This document shows, one piece after another, positions 1 to 6,051 of a stretch of 6,188 nucleotides of DNA. Positions within the stretch are counted from its first letter, which is position 1, and each line of letters starts with the position of its first letter. The stretch spans positions 1 through 6,188 of the forward strand of contig DATLFI010000335.1 in assembly GCA_035524895.1 (NCBI GenBank). Reading direction: 5' to 3'. This stretch comes from DATLFI01 sp035524895. GTDB taxonomy: Bacteria > Acidobacteriota > Thermoanaerobaculia > Multivoradales > Multivoraceae. Position numbers and translations under genes: made by a program. The notes beneath the pieces were generated by a model. The model was not told the origin of the DNA, did not search any database, and was given only the letters and a program-made list of their open reading frames with translations.

Positions 1-1
1 C

Positions 2-238
2 GGCGTCTCGGGCATGCCGGGCTGTCTGAGCTACGTGGTGGCGAAGGACACCACGGACGAGGACGCGCTCTGGATCACCGAGGTGTGGGACACCAAGGAG
101 AGCCACGCCGCCTCGCTCTCGCTGCCTTCGGTGCGCGACGCGATCGCGAAGGGCAGGCCGCTCATCGCGGGCTTCGGCGAAGGCGTGGTCACGGTGCCGG
201 TGGGAGGACACGGCCTGACGCCCGCCGCGACCCGGTGA
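2..238 (+). CDS. Antibiotic biosynthesis monooxygenase (ABM) family protein, 3' end only
   Basis: The gene is open from the left edge of the window, so its N-terminus is missing; 78 residues are visible and the frame ends at TGA 236-238. The ATG at 14 is internal, not the true start, because the reading frame and the family fold both extend upstream. The visible part carries ABM (dimeric alpha+beta barrel) features: a GCLSY strand start, then an 'ALWITEVWDTKESH' stretch (the W-E-x-W strand followed by the helix with the SH pair), then the 'SLPSVRDAIAKGRPLIAGF' helix and a 'PVGGHGL' tail typical of one ABM subgroup. ABM proteins are usually about 95-110 residues, so roughly 20-30 residues are off the window. 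Family members act as cofactor-independent quinol or polyketide monooxygenases, but many are uncharacterised, so no substrate is proposed. The gene converges on the minus-strand operon to its right. Confidence 0.85.
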   Translation, partial: GVSGMPGCLSYVVAKDTTDEDALWITEVWDTKESHAASLSLPSVRDAIAKGRPLIAGFGEGVVTVPVGGHGLTPAATR

Positions 239-259
239 AGCCCGGTCCGGGTCGCGCCG
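223..259. terminator. Candidate bidirectional terminator hairpin between convergent genes
   Basis: CGCGACCCGG (226-235) is repeated as its exact reverse complement CCGGGTCGCG (247-256), giving a perfect 10-bp GC-rich stem with an 11-nt loop. Two further pairs (223/259 and 224/258) form beyond a single mismatch. The stop codon of the ABM gene (236-238) lies in the loop, and the minus-strand gene ends at 281. The position between two convergent genes fits a terminator for both. There is no T-tract on either strand, so it is not a classical intrinsic terminator; it might act with Rho or as a 3'-end stabiliser. Confidence 0.45.
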
Positions 260-280
260 CCAGCCGTGAGGCGCCGCACC

Positions 281-640
281 TCAGCCACCCAGGCGCGCGA
301 TGCGTTTCTGCGCCTCGGCGAAGTGCGAAGAGCCCTCCGCGACCAGGCGGTAGGCCTCGAGTGCACGCTCTCGTTCGACACCGCGACGGTCGAGGTGGCG
401 TGCAGCCTTCAGCAGGCGCCGACCTACACCGTAGAAGAGCCGCCTGGCCAACCAGCGGAGGGCGAGGAACGTCAGCAGCAAGGTCGAGCCCAGCAGCAGC
501 AAGGCGCCGAGCGGCGTGCCCGGGCCGAACCCGAGCGCCACCGTCAACACCACCAGGAGAAAGCCGAGCGGGAACCCGACCAGCCCAGCCACCACCAGGC
601 GAAAGCTCCAGGAGCGACGCCGCTTGTCAGGAGCCGTCAT
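281..640 (-). CDS. Small membrane protein with two transmembrane helices and a cytoplasmic helical tail, function unknown
   Basis: This 119-residue protein is not one I recognise as a named family. After a basic N-terminus (KRRRS at 6-10) there are two hydrophobic helices, about residues 15-38 and 43-64, joined by a short glycine/proline turn (GFGPGTPL). A strongly basic segment follows (RWLARRLF, GRRLLKAARHLDRR). By the positive-inside rule both ends would be cytoplasmic. The last 35 residues (ALEAYRLVAEGSSHFAEAQ region) look amphipathic and helical, perhaps a protein-interaction tail. The ATG at 640-638 was chosen because a GAGG Shine-Dalgarno sequence (648-645) sits 4 nt upstream and overlaps the stop codon of the M1-VOC gene. 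With only 6 bp between the genes, the two are almost certainly cotranscribed and probably translationally coupled. Its link to the upstream enzyme is inferred from position alone. Confidence 0.75.
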   Translation of the reverse strand: MTAPDKRRRSWSFRLVVAGLVGFPLGFLLVVLTVALGFGPGTPLGALLLLGSTLLLTFLALRWLARRLFYGVGRRLLKAARHLDRRGVERERALEAYRLVAEGSSHFAEAQKRIARLGG

Positions 641-644
641 GCGA

Positions 645-649
645 CCTCA
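645..649 (-). promoter_or_regulatory. Shine-Dalgarno overlapping the upstream stop codon (translational coupling)
   Basis: On the minus strand the junction reads TGAGGTCGCATG. The TGA (649-647) ends the M1-VOC gene, GAGG (648-645) is the ribosome binding site for the next gene, and its ATG is at 640-638. The overlap of stop codon and binding site supports the chosen start and suggests coupled translation. Confidence 0.6.
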
Positions 650-3205
650 GTCCCACGCGCCATCCGGGATCGGCCGCGCCTCGACGATCTCGACCAGCAC
701 GCCGTCGGGTCCCACCACGAAGAAGCTGCGAAAGCCGTAGCGCGGGTGCTCTGCGATCTCGGCCGCGATCTCGACTCCCGCAGCGCGCATGCGCCCGAGC
801 ACCGGCTCGATGTCCCGATACGAGAACGCGACGTGGTCGAGCACGTGCCCGCGCGTGGGCAGGAGCTCCCGCAGCGGCGGCTCGCGCCACCACTCCGGCA
901 GCGGCTCCGTTTCGGGGGTGCCATAGACCACGAAGCTCACGTTGTCGGCGCGGAAGCCGTTCGACCACGCGCGGGCGCTATCACCAGGCTGCGGCTTCGG
1001 CACGTGCTCGCGTCGCGGCACCAGACCGAGGTGGTCGCGGTACCAGCCGGTGGTGTCGTTGACGTCGCGCGCGAGCAGGTGCACGTGCGCGAAGCGATGG
1101 TGGCCCATGGTGTTGACCTCGATCATCTCGCGGTCGGGTCCGTACCAGTAAGTCACCCAGGTCTCGGTGTTCGGGATGCGGTAGATCGGCGTGTGCTCGC
1201 GCACCCCGCGGGAGAGGAGCCAGTGCTGCGTCGCCGCCACATCCGTTGCGCCCCACCCGATGTGCCAGAGCCCGGTGCGCGACTCGGAGCGCGGCGGCGT
1301 CGACACTGGTTCGAGCAGCAGGAACGAGCGTTCGACGTAGAGCGCGTCGGCGCGTTCCGCGTAGCGGATCGGCTGCGCCCCGAAAGCGCGCCGGTAGAAG
1401 TCCACCGTCGCCGCGACGTCGGTGACGTTGAGGTGGACGTGGTGGAAGCGAGCCGGCTCGGGAGGCGAGGACGGCCCCTGCGCTGAGCCGCTCCGGCCGT
1501 CGGCATTCTCGATTCGATCCACGTCCGCCAGCTCGAACAGCAGCCACGCGTCGGGGTCCAGCACCAGCTCGTCGGGCCTCGCGGCTACCGGCACCGCCAG
1601 GCTGGCCGACCGACCCGACAACTCGAGGCGACCGCGCGCGAGCTCCTTCCCCGCTCGTCGCAGCGCGACCTCGAGCGGGAACCGGAACGCCGGCTCCGCC
1701 TGCACCTGCTCGAGATCGACGCGCACGACACCGCCCGCCGCGCTCGGATCAGCCGTGGACGCGGCCGCCGGCTCGAAGCTCCAACGCGCTTCGAGCCGTG
1801 GGTGCCCGGGGCGTCTGAGCCACTGGTCGAAGAACGGCCGCAAGTCCACCTCGGCCACCTCCTCGAACACCGCGCGCACCTCGCCGGTGTCGGCGTTGCC
1901 GTGCGCGAACCGCCGCACCACGAGCTCGACCGCGTCCCAGAACGCGCGCTCGCCGATCTCCCGGCGCAACATGTGGAGCACGAAGCTGCCCTTGCGGTAG
2001 GCAAGCGCGTCGAGCAGGTCGCCCGGTCGCTCGTAGTCCTCGCGCACCACCGGCACGGGATGGTCGCGGCCGTACGACAGCACCAGGGCACGATCCTCGC
2101 GCAGGCGCTCGACCATTGCGTCCCGGCCGCGCGTCAGCTCGAAGTAGCGGTGCGCCAGGTAGGTGGCGAAGCCCTCGCTGAGCCAGAGGTGCGGCCAATC
2201 GCTCTCTGTGACCGCGTTGCCGAACCACTGGTGAGCGACCTCGTGAGCGACGAGCGCCTCCACGCGATCACCGCCGGACACCACGCCCTCGTGGTAGAAG
2301 ATGGCCCCTGCGTTCTCCATGCCGCCGTAGCGCGTCTTCGACTGGACGTTCGCGAGCTTGGCGTAGGGAAACGGCCCGAGCTGTGCCTGCAGCACCTCGA
2401 GCACGCGCTTGGCGACCGCGAGCTCCGCGAAGCCGGAGTCGCGGTCCTGGGGGAACACCCACGTCTCGACCGGCACGCCGCCGGGCGCGGCGACCAGCTC
2501 GACCGCGAAGCGGGCGACCCCCACGACCATCAACTTGGAGGCCAGCGGTGCCGTGGTCTCGTAGCGGGTGCGGCGCGCTCCGCCCGGCAGATCGATGACT
2601 TCGCGTCGCACCCCGTTCGACACCACCTGGTAGTGGGCGGGCGCCGTCACCTCGAACGACACGTAGGCCTTGTCGGAGGGGTGGTCGACGGTGGGCAGCC
2701 AGTGACGAGCGCGGTCGGGCCAGTTGTCGCCGAAGAAGGTGCGGTCGCCGTGGCGATTGGCGCCGATGATCAGCCCATCGGCCGGCACGCCGCCGTAGCG
2801 GATGCGATAGCGCCCGAGCTCTCCGGCGCGGCTCGGCGCCTCGAGCTCGGCGACCAAGTCGTCACCGGCGTGATGGAAGCGCAGCGGCAGGGTCGTGTCG
2901 GACGATCGTTCCCCCAGGTCAGCGACCTCGCCGACGGACATGCCGCGCTCGCCGTCGCCGCTGCCCGGCGGAGCCACCAGGTCGAGCCGCAGCTCGCGGT
3001 GACCGTCCTCGCGCCAGCGCAGGATCACCGTCGCTTCACCTTCGATGCGGTCGGTGTCGTCGCGCAGGTGGAGCGCGAAGTGGTAGCGCTCGACGTCGAG
3101 ATCGCCGCGAGGCCGGTCGGTCGCGCCCGCGGCACTGGCGGCGGCGAGCAGCGCGCCGGCCGCGAGGCCGCGCGACGCTGCGGACGCGATAGAGTGGAAA
3201 TTCAT
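647..3205 (-). CDS. Exported M1-family zinc aminopeptidase fused to two C-terminal VOC (glyoxalase-like) domains
   Basis: The product is 852 residues. A signal peptide spans about 1-28 (hydrophobic 13-26, AGA cleavage motif before T29). The M1 part runs to about 560: N-terminal beta domain (YHFALHL, GEATVILRW), PTVDHPSD near 171-178, exopeptidase GGMEN at 294-298, zinc-binding HEVAH at 321-325 with third ligand E344 exactly 18 residues later (WLSEGFATY), and the transition-state tyrosine Y403 in YRKG. The usual M1 end (LDPDAWLLFELADV) follows, without an ERAP-type helical domain. A Ser/Gly/Pro-rich linker (about 562-586) leads to two VOC domains, about 587-698 and 705-842. Each has an apparent metal triad: H589/H648/E696 and H707/H791/E839. 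The likely role is hydrolysis of N-terminal residues outside the cytoplasm; the VOC role is unknown. The start at 3205 was preferred because it begins a signal peptide; the open frame extends to 3433 but would overlap the divergent acylase. A GGGAG lies 11 nt upstream. Confidence 0.93.
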   Translation of the reverse strand: MNFHSIASAASRGLAAGALLAAASAAGATDRPRGDLDVERYHFALHLRDDTDRIEGEATVILRWREDGHRELRLDLVAPPGSGDGERGMSVGEVADLGERSSDTTLPLRFHHAGDDLVAELEAPSRAGELGRYRIRYGGVPADGLIIGANRHGDRTFFGDNWPDRARHWLPTVDHPSDKAYVSFEVTAPAHYQVVSNGVRREVIDLPGGARRTRYETTAPLASKLMVVGVARFAVELVAAPGGVPVETWVFPQDRDSGFAELAVAKRVLEVLQAQLGPFPYAKLANVQSKTRYGGMENAGAIFYHEGVVSGGDRVEALVAHEVAHQWFGNAVTESDWPHLWLSEGFATYLAHRYFELTRGRDAMVERLREDRALVLSYGRDHPVPVVREDYERPGDLLDALAYRKGSFVLHMLRREIGERAFWDAVELVVRRFAHGNADTGEVRAVFEEVAEVDLRPFFDQWLRRPGHPRLEARWSFEPAAASTADPSAAGGVVRVDLEQVQAEPAFRFPLEVALRRAGKELARGRLELSGRSASLAVPVAARPDELVLDPDAWLLFELADVDRIENADGRSGSAQGPSSPPEPARFHHVHLNVTDVAATVDFYRRAFGAQPIRYAERADALYVERSFLLLEPVSTPPRSESRTGLWHIGWGATDVAATQHWLLSRGVREHTPIYRIPNTETWVTYWYGPDREMIEVNTMGHHRFAHVHLLARDVNDTTGWYRDHLGLVPRREHVPKPQPGDSARAWSNGFRADNVSFVVYGTPETEPLPEWWREPPLRELLPTRGHVLDHVAFSYRDIEPVLGRMRAAGVEIAAEIAEHPRYGFRSFFVVGPDGVLVEIVEARPIPDGAWD
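650..1447 (-). other. Tandem VOC domain pair at the C-terminus of the M1 peptidase
   Basis: Residues 587-852 of the fusion form two homologous VOC domains, each with the two beta-alpha-beta-beta-beta halves. Domain 1 begins HVHLNVTDV and domain 2 begins HVHLLARDV; both continue into a helix with (F/W)YR and an FG or LG turn. Domain 1 ligands are inferred as H589, H648 (WHIGWG) and E696 (MIEVN). Domain 2 ligands are H707, H791 (LDHVAF) and E839 (VLVEI, after GPDG). The overall layout resembles type I extradiol dioxygenases and other two-domain VOC enzymes, but in classic extradiol dioxygenases only one domain keeps the metal site, whereas here both appear intact. Substrate and reaction cannot be read from the sequence. 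There is no methionine in the linker, so independent translation of this part would need a GTG such as V562. Confidence 0.85.
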
Positions 3206-3278
3206 TCTGTCGATCGCTCCCGGCGCCGCGGGGGATGTTACCCGGCGCCGCCCCTTCCCGCCCCCGCAGGAGTCAGCC
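3206..3278. promoter_or_regulatory. Divergent intergenic region with repeated CCCGGCGCCGC element
   Basis: These 73 bases separate the start codons of the M1-VOC gene (-) and the acylase gene (+), so both promoters should lie here or inside the opposite gene. The 11-mer CCCGGCGCCGC occurs at 3219-3229 and again at 3241-3251, a period of 22 bp (about two helical turns). Each copy contains the palindrome CGGCGCCG, so the pair can also form an 8-bp hairpin (3221-3228 with 3243-3250). The only A/T-rich stretch is ATGTTA (3235-3240), lying between the copies; its minus-strand reading TAACAT is a weak -10-like match with no recognisable -35. This could be an operator for coordinate control, but in DNA this rich in G and C short repeats of this kind also arise by chance. 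Confidence 0.4.
3268..3272 (+). promoter_or_regulatory. Ribosome binding site of the acylase gene
   Basis: AGGAG lies 6 nt before the ATG at 3279. It is a strong match to the Shine-Dalgarno consensus in a stretch that is otherwise C-rich, and it fixes the acylase start ahead of the internal methionine at codon 23. Confidence 0.8.
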
Positions 3279-5765
3279 ATGACCCGTCCCGGCCTTCGTC
3301 GCGCCTTGCTCCCCCGACTCGCCCTCTTCTCGCTCGCGCTCGCCATGGTGCTGTTGCTGACCGCGGCCTGCGGCTCGGGCGAAGACGCGTACTCCGCGCG
3401 CATCGTGCGCACCGCCCACGGCGTCGCGCACATCTACGCCGACGACCTGCCCAGCCTCGGCTACGGCGAGGGCTACGCGCAGGCCCAGGACCACCTGTGC
3501 ACGGTGGCCGACCAGGTGGTGAAAGCGCGCGGCGAGCGGGCACGCTGGTTCGGCCCCGGCGAGGAGGACGCGCACCTCCAGAGCGACATCACGATGAAGG
3601 CGCTGCGCATCCACGAACGTGCCGGCGACGACCTGGCGCGACAGCCGCAGGACTTCCGCGACTGGTACGACGGCTACGTCGCGGGTTACAACGAGTACCT
3701 CGGGGAGACCGGCGTCGACGCGGTCTCCGGCTGGTGCCGCGGTGCCGAGTGGGTCGCCCCGATCACGGCACAGGACCTCGCGGCGTATCACCGCGTGGTG
3801 ACGGTGACCAGCGTCAACTTCGCGTCGATGATCGCGACTGCGGAGCCCCCTACGCCTGCGGGCGAGGCCACGTCGGCCTCCGCTGCGAGCGCGGAGCCAC
3901 AGCGGTCCGACAGCTTCTCCGGTCTCGCCGCGCTCGACGCGATCGAGGAAGTGGCGCTCGCCTCCAATGGCTGGGCGCTGGGTCGCGACCTCGCCGCTGC
4001 AGGCAAGGGCATGTTGCTCGCGAACCCGCACTACCCCTGGGTCGGCTCGAACCGCTTCTGGGAGAAGCACCTGGTGATCCCCGGCGAGCTCGACATCTAC
4101 GGCGTGGGCCTGATCGGCATCCCGGGGGTCGCGATCGGCTTCAACGAGGCGGTCGCCTGGACCCACACCGTATCCGCGGGCAAGCGCTTCACGCTCTACG
4201 CGCTGGACCTCGTGCACGGCTCCCCGACCCGCTACCGCTACGACGACGGCGAGCGCGAGATGACTTCGCGGACGGTGGAGGTCGAGGTGCGCGGTGACGA
4301 CGGCACGGTCGAGACGGTACAGCGCACTGTCTGGTTCAGCCACTACGGCCCGATCCTCGACTTCCCGAACGTCGGCTGGAGCGCCGAGCGGGTGCTGGCG
4401 CTGCGCGACGCCAACGAGGACAACGACGAGGGCCGATTGCAGTGGATGGCGATGAACCGTGCCGGGAGTCTCGCCGAGTTTCAGGCGGCGCACGCAGAGC
4501 ACAGCGGCATTCCTTGGGTCAACACCGTCGCCGCCTCGGCCGAGGGCACGGCCTGGTATGCCGACACCTCGTCGACGCCGCACCTGTCCGAGCCAGCCAT
4601 CGCGCGCTGGCAGGAGCTGCGCGATGGCGGTGACCCGCTGGTACAGGCCCTGTGGCAGCGCGGCATGGTGGTGCTGCCGGGCGGCGACTCGGCCTTCGAA
4701 TGGCTCGACGACGTGGCAGCCCGCGACCCCGGCGTCGTGCCCTACGCGAAGATGCCGCAGATCGAGCGTGCCGACTACGTGTTCAACGCCAACGACAGCT
4801 ACTGGCTACCGAACTCGCAGGCGCTGCTCACCGGCTACTCGCCGCTCCACGGCGACGAGGGCACGCAGCGTTCCCTGCGCACGCGCAACAACGACCTCAC
4901 GCTCTCGAACCTCTCCCCGGACCAGCCAGCCGGCGACGACGGCAAGTTCACACTCGACGAGCTCGGCGACGCGATCCTGTCGAACCGGAGCCTCGCCGCC
5001 GAGATGCTGCGACCCGAGCTGCTCGGCCGCTGCGCCCGGACGCCGCGAGTCGCGGTGGATGGTGCGACCGTCGATCTGAGCGCTGCCTGCGAGGTGCTCG
5101 CCGGGTGGAACGATCGCTTCGACCTCGATAGTCGTGGGGCGGTCCTGTTCCGCGAGCTCATGGGCCAGTACACCCCAGCCGACCTCGAGAGCGGAGGGCG
5201 GCTCTTTGCGGTGCCGTTCGATCCGGCAGACCCCATCGGCACCCCGCGCGGCCTGGCACCTGCCGGACCGCAGGGCGACGTCGCCCTGCAGAACCTGGCA
5301 CGAGCCGTGCGGCTCCTCGAGAGCCGCGGCATCGCGCTCGACGCGACGCTCGGCGAGCTGCAGTACGCCGACAAGGCGGGTCGCCGCATGCCCGTGCACG
5401 GCGGCCACGGCGCCTACGAGGGCGTCATGAACATGCAGCAGAACAGCCGCAACACGACCTCTCTCGAGCCGATGGACAGCCCCCCGTCGGTCGAGGGGAG
5501 CCGCTTCCTCACCGAGAGCGGCTACCCGGTGGTCCACGGGTCGAGCTTCCTGATGGTGCTCGAGTACACCGAGCAGGGACCCAACGCCAAGGCGTTCCTC
5601 ACCTACGGCCAGTCCGGCGATCCCGAATCGCCGCATTTCACGGACCAGACCGAGCTCTACGCGAAGAAGGAGTGGCGCAAGATCCTCTTCGACCAGAGCG
5701 AGATCGAGGCCAACAAGGTCAGCGAGACCAAGCTCACTTCGAAGCAGCGCCGCGCGGCGGCGTGA
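3279..5765 (+). CDS. PvdQ/AHL-acylase-like penicillin acylase family protein (Ntn hydrolase), probable lipoprotein
   Basis: This 828-residue precursor belongs to the Ntn-hydrolase acylases that cleave N-acyl amides (acyl-homoserine lactones, acylated siderophore precursors, lipopeptides). A basic N-terminus and hydrophobic stretch (13-30) end in LTAAC, suggesting lipidation at C31; a soluble periplasmic form is the alternative. The alpha-chain region (about 32-185) has TAHGVAHIYA, GYGEGYAQAQDHLC and ARGERARWFG. An Ala/Ser/Pro-rich spacer (about 187-228) precedes the nucleophile S229 (ALA-SNGWALG), which becomes beta-chain residue 1 after self-cleavage. H251 (ANPHYPW) is then beta-23 and V298 (WTHTV) beta-70, the positions of the catalytic residues in PvdQ. 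The catalytic Asn lies in NANDSYW (N503 or N505). Other family blocks are ALRDANEDN, GIPWVNT and, near the C-terminus, SGDPESPHFTDQTELY. Length is slightly above PvdQ (762), with a basic tail. The substrate is inferred only by family. The gene diverges from the M1-VOC operon. Confidence 0.93.
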   Translation: MTRPGLRRALLPRLALFSLALAMVLLLTAACGSGEDAYSARIVRTAHGVAHIYADDLPSLGYGEGYAQAQDHLCTVADQVVKARGERARWFGPGEEDAHLQSDITMKALRIHERAGDDLARQPQDFRDWYDGYVAGYNEYLGETGVDAVSGWCRGAEWVAPITAQDLAAYHRVVTVTSVNFASMIATAEPPTPAGEATSASAASAEPQRSDSFSGLAALDAIEEVALASNGWALGRDLAAAGKGMLLANPHYPWVGSNRFWEKHLVIPGELDIYGVGLIGIPGVAIGFNEAVAWTHTVSAGKRFTLYALDLVHGSPTRYRYDDGEREMTSRTVEVEVRGDDGTVETVQRTVWFSHYGPILDFPNVGWSAERVLALRDANEDNDEGRLQWMAMNRAGSLAEFQAAHAEHSGIPWVNTVAASAEGTAWYADTSSTPHLSEPAIARWQELRDGGDPLVQALWQRGMVVLPGGDSAFEWLDDVAARDPGVVPYAKMPQIERADYVFNANDSYWLPNSQALLTGYSPLHGDEGTQRSLRTRNNDLTLSNLSPDQPAGDDGKFTLDELGDAILSNRSLAAEMLRPELLGRCARTPRVAVDGATVDLSAACEVLAGWNDRFDLDSRGAVLFRELMGQYTPADLESGGRLFAVPFDPADPIGTPRGLAPAGPQGDVALQNLARAVRLLESRGIALDATLGELQYADKAGRRMPVHGGHGAYEGVMNMQQNSRNTTSLEPMDSPPSVEGSRFLTESGYPVVHGSSFLMVLEYTEQGPNAKAFLTYGQSGDPESPHFTDQTELYAKKEWRKILFDQSEIEANKVSETKLTSKQRRAAA

Positions 5766-5786
5766 GCGGCTCCGGCAACGGCAGCG
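5766..5786. terminator. Short convergent gap with a weak GCAA-loop hairpin
   Basis: Only 21 bases separate the acylase stop from the GlsB-family stop on the opposite strand. They can fold as GCTCCG (5769-5774), a GCAA tetraloop (5775-5778) and CGG-c-AGC (5779-5785), six pairs with one bulged C. There is no T-tract on either strand. It is the only candidate termination signal between the two genes, and a weak one. Confidence 0.25.
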
Positions 5787-6038
5787 TCAGGCCCGCTTGA
5801 TCAGGCCAACCAGGAACAGCAGCAGGACAGCACCCAGAAACGCCGTCAGCAGGCTACCGATCAGGCCGCCGAAGGCGATGCCGAGCGCGCCCAGGACCCA
5901 GCCTCCGAGCACGGCTCCGATGATGCCCACCACGATGTTACCGAGCAGACCGAGGCCGCGACCTCGCATCATCTCGCTCGCCGCCCAGCCGGCGATGCCG
6001 CCAATGATGAGGAACAGCAAGAGCGAAGTGAGATTCAT
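5787..6038 (-). CDS. GlsB/YeaQ/YmgE family (transglycosylase-associated) stress-response membrane protein
   Basis: This complete 83-residue protein matches the family's usual length (about 80-90). It has three hydrophobic segments: about 4-20, 31-52 and 54-79. The family signature follows the first helix: GRGLGLLGNIVVGIIGAVLG (residues 26-45), i.e. GRG-x-G-x-x-G-N with the glycine-zipper-like repeats of the second helix, then GGLIGSLLTAFLGAVLL and a basic KRA end. Members are small inner-membrane proteins, often induced by stress or in stationary phase; the 'transglycosylase-associated' name is historical and no enzymatic activity is implied. The ATG at 6038-6036 is preceded by a strong AGGGAGG binding site (6050-6044) 5 nt upstream. 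The gene converges on the acylase with a 21-bp gap, and nothing suggests functional linkage to it. Confidence 0.93.
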   Translation of the reverse strand: MNLTSLLLFLIIGGIAGWAASEMMRGRGLGLLGNIVVGIIGAVLGGWVLGALGIAFGGLIGSLLTAFLGAVLLLFLVGLIKRA

Positions 6039-6043
6039 GGTCG

Positions 6044-6050
6044 CCTCCCT
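6044..6050 (-). promoter_or_regulatory. Strong ribosome binding site of the GlsB-family gene
   Basis: AGGGAGG on the minus strand, 5 nt before the ATG, is close to the full anti-16S consensus. It begins one base after the end of the adjacent hairpin (6052-6081), so folding there could affect access to it. Confidence 0.75.
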
Positions 6051-6051
6051 A

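Noticed and set aside
266..1486. 406-codon plus-strand open frame opposite the small membrane protein and VOC region
   Set aside because: The translation is rich in Arg, Gln, His and Glu with no family features, whereas the minus-strand frames encode clear VOC domains and transmembrane helices.
3206..3433. N-terminal extension of the M1-VOC protein (76 codons upstream of 3205)
   Set aside because: It would overlap the acylase start and coding region by about 150 bp, has a low-complexity basic composition, and would bury the signal peptide internally.
1802..4297. Very long plus-strand open frame (831 codons) opposite the M1-VOC gene and overlapping the acylase
   Set aside because: It is antisense to the strongly recognisable M1 and signal-peptide coding, runs into the acylase in another frame, and its translation is Arg/Ala/Pro-rich with no motifs. 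This is the expected mirror frame of high-GC coding DNA.
3273..4583. 436-codon minus-strand open frame opposite the acylase
   Set aside because: It covers the alpha chain and catalytic blocks of the acylase in antisense, has no recognisable domain, and would begin and end inside other genes.
4806..5636. 276-codon minus-strand open frame opposite the acylase beta chain
   Set aside because: It is a mirror frame of the acylase with no motifs and no separate ribosome binding site of note.
5748..5759. Perfect 12-bp palindrome CGCCGCGCGGCG near the acylase stop
   Set aside because: It lies inside the codons for the Arg/Ala tail, is a simple GC alternation with no room for a loop, and is not followed by a T-tract; best explained by composition.
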